Origin: Streptomyces ochraceiscleroticus
Lineage (GTDB): Bacteria; Actinomycetota; Actinomycetes; Streptomycetales; Streptomycetaceae
Direction of reading: 5' to 3'
Assembly (NCBI RefSeq): GCF_000720485.1
Contig: NZ_JOAX01000028.1
Location: 62,001 to 126,000, forward strand
DNA: 64,000 nucleotides
Shown: positions 27,489 to 36,400 of the stretch, piece by piece
Layout: each line of letters begins with the position of its first letter
Numbering within the stretch: position 1 is the stretch's first letter
The notes under the pieces: model-generated
Told to the model about the DNA's origin: nothing
Seen by the model: only the letters and a program-made list of their open reading frames with translations
Database searches by the model: none
Translations under genes and position numbers: made by a program

Positions 27489-28763
27489 TTATGCCTCGTC
27501 CTTGGTGCCCTGTAGCGATGACAGGACCAGACGCCCGTACCGTGTCGTCAGGGCTCCGGCTGTGGTGGCAATCGACAGCCCGAGTGCCGTGAGCAGGTGC
27601 GTTATTGAGTGGTCGTCAAGGACCTGCAGGATACTCAGAGCGGTGCCGAGGGGAAGGCCGAGAATGGTGAGGACCCCTAGGGCCCCGCTGATCTGCTGGC
27701 TCTCCCGTGTCTGCACCAGTCTGCTGTAATCGGCAGCTTCGGCGAGAATCGCGTTGAATCGGGCAGGAAGCCTGTGCTGATTCTGGAAGGCGAGCAGCAG
27801 CTCGTTCGCCGGGCCATAGGCAGTGAGGTGCTGCCGCCAGTACGTACTGCGGAAGACGGCGATGTTTCTCTCCAAGGCGGCGACGCGGCGCGCCAACTGA
27901 GAGGAGCCGAATATCTCGGAGAGATCGTCGGTGAGTTCGTCGATGTGATCGCGCTGAAGGTAGCCCAGGAGCAGAGCATCGAGATAAACAGTCCGCGTGT
28001 GCAGCGCGCCGAACGCAAAGAAATCATCCACACCGGTGTCCGGCCGGTGACCGACGAAGGCAGTCCCTTGTCGAAGCACCAGAGCGCTCCAGTCGGCCGA
28101 GATCCGAACGACGTCTTTGAGTTGCTCATCAGCGGTCTCGGGCGCGAAGGGATAGTCCTCCGGCGTGGAGCATGAAGCCAGTTGCCACAGCCAGCGATCC
28201 GCGGTGCAGGGCAGTTGACCTTCCGGGCCAGCGCGCAGAACGAGAGAGTGCTGTTCCATCGGGGTCATGAAGGCCACGGTGTAAGGCCGGGACATAGCGA
28301 GCGGCGCGCCGGAGGCAGGCACCTCCGCGATCCCGGCGAAAAGACCAACCGGGTCTAACGGCCCGCCGAGCGGTTCGTCCGAGGACTCCCGTCGTCCGGC
28401 TAGCGCCCGCAGCACGGGCATCAGCGGTCTGTCCACGTTGAAGTGCAGGACAGCAAGGGCGTGCTCGTGATCGCGGGCAGTAGCAGCGCGCAGGATTTCG
28501 ATGCCAAGCAGGTGCAGACCATTGTGTTCGACGTCAAGTGGCAGGTGCCAGCGGCGAGGCCGTCCAGGTGCCCCGTATAGAACGCGCGCGGAAGCGGGGT
28601 CGAAGTACGTCGACCGCGTAGCTGCGTCAGTGCGGCGGCTGCCCAGATCGAATGGGAAGGGGCCTTCAGGCCAGGCGGGGACACCCAGCAGCCGCGCGGA
28701 GAAGACGACGGTCAGCTCCTGGCGCGCCCCTGTGACCTCATCCAGTAGCACCTCGGCTGTCAC
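27489..28763 (-). CDS. Uncharacterised protein with CorA-like two-helix membrane tail
   Basis: The product is 424 residues; its start at 28763 overlaps the preceding stop by 4 nt. The N-terminal 290 residues look like a mixed alpha/beta domain. A long helical region (A-L-E-R-N-I-A-V-F-R-S-T-Y-W) leads to two closely spaced membrane helices: G-V-L-T-I-L-G-L-P-L-G-T-A-L-S-I-L near 360-382, and H-L-L-T-A-L-G-L-S-I-A-T-T-A-G near 387-405. This stalk plus two-helix layout resembles CorA-type channels, but the G-M-N signature is absent. As last gene of the HEPN-NACHT operon it could be the membrane effector; that is inference. Confidence 0.7.
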   Translation of the reverse strand: MTAEVLLDEVTGARQELTVVFSARLLGVPAWPEGPFPFDLGSRRTDAATRSTYFDPASARVLYGAPGRPRRWHLPLDVEHNGLHLLGIEILRAATARDHEHALAVLHFNVDRPLMPVLRALAGRRESSDEPLGGPLDPVGLFAGIAEVPASGAPLAMSRPYTVAFMTPMEQHSLVLRAGPEGQLPCTADRWLWQLASCSTPEDYPFAPETADEQLKDVVRISADWSALVLRQGTAFVGHRPDTGVDDFFAFGALHTRTVYLDALLLGYLQRDHIDELTDDLSEIFGSSQLARRVAALERNIAVFRSTYWRQHLTAYGPANELLLAFQNQHRLPARFNAILAEAADYSRLVQTRESQQISGALGVLTILGLPLGTALSILQVLDDHSITHLLTALGLSIATTAGALTTRYGRLVLSSLQGTKDEA

Positions 28764-29026
28764 CGGTAGTACTCGGCCGGGTCAGGCTGGTCCAGGCGGA
28801 TGACGAACTCCGCCCGGTCGGGGCTTTCGGAGCTGATATGGAAGCGGACACGGCCGCCGCTACGGATGGTACGGAATCCTTCGGTCACGATCTGCCGGTA
28901 GTCGAAGCCGTAGTACCGCTCATCCTCGTCGTCCCGGACGACATAAGAGCTCAACACACCACGCGGTCCTCCGCCGCTCGGTCGTCTGTCGACGATGGTT
29001 CCGTGGCGCGGCCCGCCGCTGCTCAT
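28760..29026 (-). CDS. Small OB-fold / cold-shock-like protein (88 aa)
   Basis: The sequence follows the spacing of a cold-shock domain: G-T-I-V-D (strand 1), G-V-L-S-S-Y, Y-Y-G-F-D-Y-R-Q-I-V, R-S-G-G-R-V-R-F-H-I, and a closing A-E-F-V-I-R-L. The aromatic Y-Y-G-F-D-Y takes the place of the usual F-F-H-x-S RNP strand. It overlaps both neighbours by 4 nt. An RNA- or oligonucleotide-binding role is the most likely reading. No direct evidence exists for its ligand. Confidence 0.65.
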   Translation of the reverse strand: MSSGGPRHGTIVDRRPSGGGPRGVLSSYVVRDDEDERYYGFDYRQIVTEGFRTIRSGGRVRFHISSESPDRAEFVIRLDQPDPAEYYR

Positions 29027-31695
29027 GTTGTCGTCTCCTCTGCTGCGCCTGTGTTTTCGTCGATGTCCTGCACGCATCGGAAGCCGACGGCGTTGCTTGC
29101 GCCGTTCTTCCGGTAAACGCCCTTGCTGCTGGTCTGCACCGCGCGCATCGGGTTGTCGTAGCTGCCACCGCAGATGACGGCCTCGTCGGGCTTGGCCAGG
29201 GTGGTGGACGTCCATTCCCAGCAGTTGCCGACCATGTCCAGGACGCCGAACGGTGAGCGGTTGTCAAGGCGCTCCGTGACTGGGGTGACCCCGGCCCGGC
29301 TGACGGCGTCGCCCGCGAATTCCCGGTACCACGCCTGGTACGTGACGATGGGCTGCCCGGTCCAAGAGTCGGCGCAGTTGACACGAGCGCTGTCGGGGCT
29401 GTCGCCCCACGGGAAGAGTCGCCCATCGGCTCCGCGCGCAGCAGCCTCCCACTCGAGGGCGGTCGGTAGGCGCTTGCCTTCGAACCCGGCGAAGGCGTAT
29501 GCGCTCCACCAGCTGACGCAGACAGCGGGGTGGGAGTCGTAGCGCGGATTTTCGTAGTAGTCCGGCCACCGCAGCCGGTCGTCTGGCGGGCGGTGCGTGA
29601 CATAGTCGGGCTGGTCCGGATGATCCCACCGAGAGGTGCCGTCCGCGTCGAGAGCGTCGAGGAAGCGACGGTAGCGTGCCACCGTCACGGCGTGTCGATC
29701 GAAGCGTACGGGGTTTTCGACACGCCGGATCAGTAGCCGTTCGGCCGGGCCGACAAGGTATGCCCCGGCGGGCAGCACGCAGTCGTCGGTCTGCGCAGTG
29801 CCTGCGATTTCGGCGAGAAAGGCGCGTACCTGCTCGGTGAGGAAGGCGCCGCCGGCAATGTCCGCTGACGCGTTGCGGTTCGCGGGGTCGGCGAGATAGC
29901 GGGCAGCCAGCAGTTCCTGGTACGCCGTGTGCACGAAAGCGACCCGGTCGGCTTTGGCGTGGCGCAGCATGGGTGCCAATACGCACGTTTCGAGGTTCAA
30001 ATGTCCATCAACGAACGCGTCGGAGCCTAGCTCTCGAAGCAAGTCGAGGAGGGAGAAGACGGTACGGCCGGCGACGAACGCCTGCCCGAACACGCCGGGC
30101 AGCCGTCTCTCCAGGTCGGATCGGCCACGCTCGGCCAGTGTCCGCGTGACATGTGCACCGAGGATGTCCGCCAGTGTCTGTCCCGGCGGAAGCTCCAGCG
30201 CCGCGGCGAGACGTTTCTCCAACGGCGTGGCTTCGGGCTCGGTCAAGCGTACGACGTGAAAGTGCGGGACGCGTGCAGGGTCAAGGCCGTTCGCGTACAT
30301 TTGTTCCACCAGCTGTTCGGAGCGGCCCGCGCCGTTGTCCAGCAGCTGACGCACCGGGGGTGAGTCGGCCAAGAAGGATACTCGTGAACTCATGATCACC
30401 GCGGATTCCGCAGACAGGACTGCAGCGAGATCGGTGAAGAGCTGCAGGAAACCAGCGGGACTCGATTCCTCGACCCCCTCGTCGACGGCATCAAGTACGC
30501 AGAGCGCGGTTCCCGAGCGAATCAGGTAGAGGAAGAGCTCGTAGGCGCGGGATCGGTCCGAAGGCGTCATGGCCGGCGCCAAGAGACGGGCCACGTACTC
30601 GGAGAACAGCTCTTCCTTCGGTTTGAGGCCGAGGTCGAAATAGAAGCGGAAGCGACGGATCCCCGGATCGGCGGCGAGCGCGCGCAGGAGCGTGCTCTTT
30701 CCGCTTCCAGGACGCCCGGTGACCAATACGTTCGCACTGCCGCGCGCGAGGTGAGCGAGCAGCTCCTCCGCATCCCCGGACTCCACCACCTGCGGTTCGC
30801 CGGTGCGCGAGTCAGTGCTCAGCGTCGCCACGGCGACAGCTGTCCGCGGCTCTCCCGAGTCGGCGACGGATGCGAGAGGGGCAAGATGATCGTCGAGGTT
30901 GACAATGGTGTCGACGAAACCATCGAAGCGCACGATCCGGAAGTCAAGGTCAAGCAGCCGATGGAGCGCGTCGGACGCCGCACCAGCACCGCCGCTGTTG
31001 TGGTCCAGGACGACGAACCGGGTGAGCTTGGGCAGCCGGGTGCGCAGCAGCTCGCCACCGTCGGAGGCCAGGACGGTTCCTAGATCGTCAGCGTCCCGGG
31101 AGAGCATTAACTCGACGTACTCAAGCCGCATTCCCGACTCGCGGCAGAACAGCTGGTACACGGTGTCCGGACTGAGGACGAAGCGCTTGGCCTGCCGGTA
31201 GCCGAGAGTGACGTACAACCCGGCAAGGAACTCACAGCGGCGCGCCACCTCGGGGGCGACGTGAGGCTCCTCCCCGAGCAACGCCGCGCTCCCGGTGTCG
31301 GTGAACCACACCAGTACGTCAACGAGCCTGCGGACTGCCAGCAGCCCGTCCTCCTCGCTGATGTCGTATCCATCGTGCGTTGACCGGTTGCGCAGTCGCC
31401 GGATGTCGTCGAGGGCATCTAAGACTGTACTGCTGCGTATGTACGGGCGGCAGCGCTTGACGAGGTCGTTCAGCGCCTTCGTCGAAGGGTCGCCCTCGAC
31501 ACTGTGGTGGCGCCACAGCTCCTTGAGCAGTTTTTCGGTCAGTTTCCCGACCAGAGCGACCGTGTTCTCCGGGTAGCCGTCGTTGAGGGACCGCAGCGGC
31601 CGTTCCAAATCGAGCCCTAATCGGTCGGCGATCCGAGAGTGATCGTCGAGTTCACTTCTCAGACGCCGCAGCCGTTCGTCGACGACTGTGCTCAC
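29023..31695 (-). CDS. HEPN-NACHT-FGE/lectin-fold STAND protein
   Basis: The product is 890 residues. An N-terminal helical domain (about 1-125) contains R102-N-R-S-T-H107, the R-x4-H signature of HEPN ribonucleases. The NACHT/STAND ATPase spans roughly 300-560, with Walker A G327-R-P-G-S-G-K-S334 and a Walker B A-L-C-V-L-D-A-V-D-E-G near 400. The C-terminus (about 645-885) is a formylglycine-generating-enzyme-type C-lectin fold (F-D-R-H-A-V-T-V-A-R-Y-R-R-F, W-W-S-A-Y-A-F-A, G-N-C-W-E-W-T, G-F-R-C-V). The cysteines of catalytic FGE (C-H-x-S-Y-C) are not seen, so this domain probably senses rather than oxidises. The architecture is that of a nuclease held off until a ligand is bound. Confidence 0.8.
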   Translation of the reverse strand: MSTVVDERLRRLRSELDDHSRIADRLGLDLERPLRSLNDGYPENTVALVGKLTEKLLKELWRHHSVEGDPSTKALNDLVKRCRPYIRSSTVLDALDDIRRLRNRSTHDGYDISEEDGLLAVRRLVDVLVWFTDTGSAALLGEEPHVAPEVARRCEFLAGLYVTLGYRQAKRFVLSPDTVYQLFCRESGMRLEYVELMLSRDADDLGTVLASDGGELLRTRLPKLTRFVVLDHNSGGAGAASDALHRLLDLDFRIVRFDGFVDTIVNLDDHLAPLASVADSGEPRTAVAVATLSTDSRTGEPQVVESGDAEELLAHLARGSANVLVTGRPGSGKSTLLRALAADPGIRRFRFYFDLGLKPKEELFSEYVARLLAPAMTPSDRSRAYELFLYLIRSGTALCVLDAVDEGVEESSPAGFLQLFTDLAAVLSAESAVIMSSRVSFLADSPPVRQLLDNGAGRSEQLVEQMYANGLDPARVPHFHVVRLTEPEATPLEKRLAAALELPPGQTLADILGAHVTRTLAERGRSDLERRLPGVFGQAFVAGRTVFSLLDLLRELGSDAFVDGHLNLETCVLAPMLRHAKADRVAFVHTAYQELLAARYLADPANRNASADIAGGAFLTEQVRAFLAEIAGTAQTDDCVLPAGAYLVGPAERLLIRRVENPVRFDRHAVTVARYRRFLDALDADGTSRWDHPDQPDYVTHRPPDDRLRWPDYYENPRYDSHPAVCVSWWSAYAFAGFEGKRLPTALEWEAAARGADGRLFPWGDSPDSARVNCADSWTGQPIVTYQAWYREFAGDAVSRAGVTPVTERLDNRSPFGVLDMVGNCWEWTSTTLAKPDEAVICGGSYDNPMRAVQTSSKGVYRKNGASNAVGFRCVQDIDENTGAAEETTT

Positions 31696-32507
31696 GCGGT
31701 CTCCCGGCTCCGCTGCCCGACAACGAACGCGAAGCGGTCCGGAAACACCAAAACGGGCTCCGGGTGGGCGGACCGCATCTCTTCGATGCCCTTCTCGATC
31801 TCGCTGTCGCTGAAGGTGGACAGCAGCGACATGTAGCGGGCGCGCACCATGCCGAGGTACTTGTCACGGTTGATGCGCAGCTCATACTCGACATGAGTGA
31901 GACCGGTGTCCAGCCCGGCCGCACGCAAGTGCGCCTGGATATTGGCCGGGTCCGGTTGCAGTTCCTCGAAGCGGTCGAGGGCCGCCTGGAACAGGGGGTA
32001 CTGGATTGAGGCCGGGAGCATCACCACCAGCAGCCGCCCCCCAGGCGCCAGCCGGTCGGCCAGGCCACGGAGCGTGCGGGCCTGGTCGTCCACGTGGTGC
32101 ACCGACTCCTTGAGCCAGATCGCGTCGAGCTGTTCGTACGGCAGGCCGGCGCGTCCTTCAGCAATGTCTTCGGCGGAAGCGACAATCGGTGTCAGGCCGG
32201 ACGGTGGCGGCGTACCGAGCTGGCGGAGCATCGCCTCGGAGGGATCGACGCACAGGATCGGATGATGGGGCCCGAGCTGCCTGGCCACTTCCTTAGCGAA
32301 CAGGCCCGTCCCAGCGCCGATATCGGCGATCCGCGCGGTGGGGCTGAGATGCAGTGCATCGACGATCCGGGCGGACATCCAGGAGATGTAATCCGGACCA
32401 TAAACCCAGTGCTCGTCGTACTCGGCTGCCAGCTCCTCGTAGTGCCCCCGTACTCCACGCTGCTGCACGATCTCCTGCCCCCGTTTCACTGGTCTTGAGC
32501 TGGCCAT
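31692..32507 (-). CDS. SAM-dependent methyltransferase (class I)
   Basis: The product is 271 residues from ATG at 32507. The SAM-binding motif I-A-D-I-G-A-G-T-G-L-F-A-K-E lies near residues 55-68, with C-V-D-P-S-E-A and a L-P-Y-E-Q-L-D-A-I motif-II region following. The fold is a seven-strand Rossmann methyltransferase of the small-molecule type (Methyltransf_25-like). It is first gene of the four-gene operon and overlaps the STAND gene by 4 nt (31692-31695). The substrate is unknown. No ribosome site is visible and the start is close to a -10-like box. Confidence 0.85.
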   Translation of the reverse strand: MASSRPVKRGQEIVQQRGVRGHYEELAAEYDEHWVYGPDYISWMSARIVDALHLSPTARIADIGAGTGLFAKEVARQLGPHHPILCVDPSEAMLRQLGTPPPSGLTPIVASAEDIAEGRAGLPYEQLDAIWLKESVHHVDDQARTLRGLADRLAPGGRLLVVMLPASIQYPLFQAALDRFEELQPDPANIQAHLRAAGLDTGLTHVEYELRINRDKYLGMVRARYMSLLSTFSDSEIEKGIEEMRSAHPEPVLVFPDRFAFVVGQRSRETA

Positions 32508-32520
32508 CGATAGATTATCG
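32508..32520 (-). promoter_or_regulatory. -10 box of a leaderless promoter for the methyltransferase operon
   Basis: On the minus strand TAATCT (32517-32512) lies 4 nt from the ATG at 32507 and no ribosome site is present, which fits a leaderless transcript. The palindrome CGATA-GAT-TATCG (32508-32520) overlaps the box and could bind a regulator. Confidence 0.45.
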
Positions 32521-33399
32521 CGGGTGCTGGAACGGCAACAGTGCACGTCCTGAGAGCGGTTGGGCGTTGAGGGACGCGTCACAAGCATGCGTGAACAAAT
32601 AGACACGAGGTGACCGAGTGGGCCTCGCGGCGTTGGGCTCTTGGGTTCTTGTGGGCACTGACACCATGGCGTGGCGTCGCGACCGAAGCGGTGGCCGCCA
32701 AGCTCGTCTGCTTGAACACCTCCGCCCTTAGGCCTCCGCCAAGCGGACGAGGACTTCTCTATGCGTGACAACGCAGCCCGAGTGCTCACGGCCGGAGGGC
32801 TGCGCCGGCCCCGCCTGTCTGCCGACAACGTCAAGGGCCCACAAGGCCCGACGCAGCGAGTGGGCCGAGGTGCGGCTCCCCCACCGTTCCGAAGCGCTGG
32901 GCGAAGACGTCGCGGGCGCGCGCGACCTTCCTCGCCAGCCCGAGCTTCGCCCCCCAGTGTGACGGGCTTGGGCTACCGGCCTCGAACAGCACCGCCCGCC
33001 TGGAGAGGGCCCCGGGCAGGCGGTCATGACGCACTTCGGCGGTATGACACCTACGACGGCACGCCGGGCCACGCCCAGGGGATCCGTGGTCGCGCCGGGG
33101 CCGCGGCAGTCTCAGACGCCTCCGAGGGGACGACGCGCCCCGTCCTTTCAACAGCTCACCTGCAAAAACACCTCTGCTGACCTCCCGTCACTGACACCGA
33201 ACCAGCACATCGCACCGCAGGACTGGGCGTGGAACGGGCGTAGCTGGTGGCCGGGCATAGGCCGAAGGTGGTCACCACCGGCACGCGGCATCGGCATGGC
33301 TGATGTACGCGGCGGTCACGGCCGCGCCCCCCTCGGCAGGAAAGCCGCTTCGACAAACACATCCCCGAGCAGCGTCCCTCACTCTGGCAAAGTGACGGT
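32521..33399. other. 880 nt with no recognisable gene
   Basis: Short open frames exist on both strands, but none has protein-like composition or a ribosome site. It may hold decayed gene remnants and the promoter of the nuclease gene at 33400. No repeats were noted. Confidence 0.5.
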
Positions 33400-35511
33400 A
33401 TGGACCAAAGGGATTATCTGGGGCAATCAGTCATGCAGGCTGTGGTGCTGCCGGCCCGTGTGGTGTATCTGATCCGGAACGAGAGCGCCGAGGGTCTGCG
33501 TATGGCGGTCCGAGAAGCGAGCTCGCGGTGGGGCGGGGTTTCCGAGCCTATCGTGGCCGTTACGGACAGCGGAGAGGTGAAACCGAGGTTCGCGGATGTG
33601 GTGGAAGCTGCGGACGTCGACTCCGCTGTCAATGTTGACCTTCCGGACGATCTCGCAGAGCAGACAGCGGGTCAGCTGAAGCTGCCGCTGGTGTCCCTCG
33701 ACCGGATTGATGTTGAAGGTGTGGGAAGGTTCACCTGCCACCCTAGTACCGTGCTGCCGGGAGGAACGGAGACTGGCAAGGCCCTCGTTATTGCGCAGGA
33801 TGATGGGCCGCTGTGGCAGGTGACTGCCGCCGGTGACCTAGACGCCGCCTACTTGGAGGATATGAACACGTCCAATATCGGCGTCCACCGTCCGATGTCC
33901 GACGTGGCAATCGGACAGGCGCAGTTGCTGGGGTTGACGTTGCTGGAAAGCGGCGCTTCACAGTTCTCTGCGCACGCTGTGTCCGGAGGGCTGCCGGGCG
34001 GGCCTTCCCTCGTCTGGATTACGGAACCTGACAGCTTTGAAGACTGCTTGTGGTTTTGGAACTACCGGGCGCTGAACCCCCGGTCGTTCTGGGCTGCGCC
34101 TGTGCTGCTGCTACCCCGGGACGCTGCCCAGCGTTGGGAGGACTACGGCCGGCAGCTCGCCGACAAAGCGTTGCGGTTGCGTAATGTAGAGGTCTCACCC
34201 GATGCCATTCTGTTCAGCCTCAGCGTGCCGAAGCCGGAACTTCAAGAGATCGCTGAGCGCCTAAGCCTGGAGCCCGATGCCGGGGACAGGATTCGTGTTA
34301 GGGCGGGCAGCCAGCTGCCCCAGCACACGGAGCCCTTCACGTACTTCTTGAATCAAGACCCAGCTAGCTTGCTGGTTTGTGAGAGATCCTGGGGTGCGGT
34401 CACGTCGTTCGATGCACACATGTTCTCGGGAGAGAGCAGCATCCGCTTCGCTTCCCCTGTCGAGTTCCACGGGCTGGGTCGAACGCTGGTGAGGCTTTCA
34501 GGCGCCGCATTCGATGGCCTCCCGCGCCAGCCCGTTGTAGCCGACATGATCAAAAGCGGCGCCGCCTGGCACAGAGACAGCATCCAGCTGCACACTGACG
34601 CCTCGCCCAACTACCTCATCCCCCTCACCATTCCCTCGCTCCGCGACGCCGCTGAGGCCGTTCTCGCGGATGCCACCGAACACTGGGAGTTGTCCTCCGC
34701 CGGCAAGGTGGGCACGGGCATGTTGGAGCAGCATGACCCAGCCGTACTTCTGGAACAGGGGGTGTATGAAGCAGTCGTCGGCTTGACCACTCCACGTTCC
34801 AAAGAGCTCCTCAAGGCATTGAAAGCAGCGCGTGCGGACGGTAGTGGCGACGTCGAACTCGTGGCCATCGCCAGTGTCTGGGGTGGACGAGTCGAGCGAC
34901 GCTACCGCTCCGCCGAACAGCTCAAGGGCCAAGGTGTGCCGCTGCTAGCTCTGGAGCGGCTGTGCTTCTTCGGCTGGGCTGAGCGCGGTCTCGCAGCAGA
35001 ATGTCCGCGCTGCGGACGCAAGACGTTCGTGCCCCTGACCGGGACCGCCGGCTCCGCTCCGTGCCCTGGCTGCTCAGCCCCGGCTGCCTACCGCGGCTCC
35101 GGCGCGAGCCTGACCATCGCCTACCGCCTGGACACCTTCATCGACCACGCGTCAGACCAAGGCGTCTTGCCCCACCTCCTCGCCATCGCAGCCCTGAAGG
35201 GTAAAGAAGCCCGGTCCCACTTCATTCCCGGCGCCAACCTGTGCTTCCCCGACTCGACAGATCGGGAGGTCGACATTTACGGCACCTACGGGGGAAGGCT
35301 GATGGCTGGCGAAGTCAAAGCGAGCCCTGCCGACTTCACACCGAATCAGCTGGAGCACGACATCGACATCAGCACCCGACTCGGAGTGCAGGTCCATCTC
35401 ATGGCGTCGGTCAACCCCATCGCTGAGACGACACGCACTGCCGCGCAAAGGGCCTGTCACGGCAAAGGATTGGAACTCCTCATCCTCGACAAGCAGGATC
35501 TGCGGCCCTGA
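33400..35511 (+). CDS. Zinc-ribbon protein with PD-(D/E)xK nuclease-like C-terminus
   Basis: The product is 703 residues. The N-terminal 500 residues are not recognised. A zinc ribbon follows (C535-x2-C538 ... C555-x2-C558). Near the C-terminus R-E-V-D625-I-Y-G-T-Y-G-G and G-E638-V-K640-A-S form the D-x12-E-x-K active-site pattern of PD-(D/E)xK nucleases, in a beta-sheet context like restriction enzymes (as in Mrr or DUF-type modules). No helicase or methylase partner is adjacent. The start is uncertain; M12 at 33433 is an alternative. A phage-restriction function is inferred from the motifs and neighbours. Confidence 0.7.
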   Translation: MDQRDYLGQSVMQAVVLPARVVYLIRNESAEGLRMAVREASSRWGGVSEPIVAVTDSGEVKPRFADVVEAADVDSAVNVDLPDDLAEQTAGQLKLPLVSLDRIDVEGVGRFTCHPSTVLPGGTETGKALVIAQDDGPLWQVTAAGDLDAAYLEDMNTSNIGVHRPMSDVAIGQAQLLGLTLLESGASQFSAHAVSGGLPGGPSLVWITEPDSFEDCLWFWNYRALNPRSFWAAPVLLLPRDAAQRWEDYGRQLADKALRLRNVEVSPDAILFSLSVPKPELQEIAERLSLEPDAGDRIRVRAGSQLPQHTEPFTYFLNQDPASLLVCERSWGAVTSFDAHMFSGESSIRFASPVEFHGLGRTLVRLSGAAFDGLPRQPVVADMIKSGAAWHRDSIQLHTDASPNYLIPLTIPSLRDAAEAVLADATEHWELSSAGKVGTGMLEQHDPAVLLEQGVYEAVVGLTTPRSKELLKALKAARADGSGDVELVAIASVWGGRVERRYRSAEQLKGQGVPLLALERLCFFGWAERGLAAECPRCGRKTFVPLTGTAGSAPCPGCSAPAAYRGSGASLTIAYRLDTFIDHASDQGVLPHLLAIAALKGKEARSHFIPGANLCFPDSTDREVDIYGTYGGRLMAGEVKASPADFTPNQLEHDIDISTRLGVQVHLMASVNPIAETTRTAAQRACHGKGLELLILDKQDLRP

Positions 35512-35645
35512 ATCTGCCCTTGCGCCTAAGGTTTCTTCCCAGGGAACTCGCCACGGTCAGCGCCACAACGCCCCAAGTGTCCGGCACAACTGCCGCGCCT
35601 GGGCCTAGTCGAGGACTGTTGGAATGCCGCCTAGACGACGTCACA

Positions 35646-35776
35646 GGCGTGGTCTTCGACGGCAGAGACTTCTCGGATGCGAGGTTCTCCGACGGCACGG
35701 TCTCCTTCGGCAGTGCGGAGTTTTCCGATGGCACGGACACCTTCGGCGGTGCGGAGTTCTGCGGCGGCGCAGTGAG
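35646..35776 (+). pseudogene. Pentapeptide-repeat protein fragment
   Basis: A repeating F-x-x-A-x-F / G-T-V-S-F pattern (F-D-G-R-D-F-S-D-A-R-F-S-D-G-T-V-S-F and F-S-D-G-T-D-T-F-G-G-A-E-F) is visible for about 43 codons. This is the repeat of Streptomyces pentapeptide-type proteins. The surrounding sequence on both sides breaks off, so it is a small remnant. Confidence 0.55.
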
Positions 35777-35805
35777 CTCCTCGCCGGCGGGCGGGGGCAG
35801 CAGGG

Positions 35806-36360
35806 CTACCAGATGCCCTCGATGACCTCATCGAAAATGAGGTTCCACTGCGACTGGTCGTTCTCGAACGGCAATGCGTCGAAAGCTTCGATCCGCGCGC
35901 GCAGTTGCTCGACCTGTTCCTCGAGGTCCACGTCATCGCCTCGTCCGCGTTCGTCAAATTTTTTGAACAGGTTCAGGGTGTAGACCAGGGATTCGACGTC
36001 GCGATGGAGCTGGGTGTAGGTGTCCAGCGGATCACCTTCGCCGAAGGCGTACACCTTGCCGTTTGCAGGGTCGAGGGCGATGAGAGATGCGGCGAAGTAG
36101 CCAAGAACCAGCCACGAGTGGCACTCCTCGGGAAGGGTGCCGTCTTCGGGCCTGAACCACTCGGCCAGGTTGATCGTCTCTGCCTGGTCGACGCTGGCCT
36201 TGGACTTGAACTGCTCGTCGTGCGGGAGTCCGACCCGGCTGAGGAACTCCGCTGTCCGTGCGTCAAGGTGGTTGTCAGGCGACTGGTAGCGGGGGAAATA
36301 CACGACGCCCGACAGGCCGAATGTGCCCAGTAGTTCGTCCGGTGTGACAGCGAAGCTCAT
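35806..36360 (-). CDS. SUKH-4 family immunity protein
   Basis: The product is 184 residues from ATG at 36360, preceded by AGAGGTCG. The N-terminus M-S-F-A-V-T-P-D-E-L-L-G-T-F-G-L and the later W-L-V-L-G-Y-F-A-A-S-L-I-A-L-D and G-K-V-Y-A-F-G-E segments match the SUKH superfamily, which supplies immunity to polymorphic toxins. It lies 40 nt downstream of the deaminase toxin gene on the same strand, so it is the probable specific antidote. Confidence 0.75.
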   Translation of the reverse strand: MSFAVTPDELLGTFGLSGVVYFPRYQSPDNHLDARTAEFLSRVGLPHDEQFKSKASVDQAETINLAEWFRPEDGTLPEECHSWLVLGYFAASLIALDPANGKVYAFGEGDPLDTYTQLHRDVESLVYTLNLFKKFDERGRGDDVDLEEQVEQLRARIEAFDALPFENDQSQWNLIFDEVIEGIW

Positions 36361-36400
36361 GCGTCGACCTCTGTGTTGCGCGGCAGGGGGGAGACCGATC

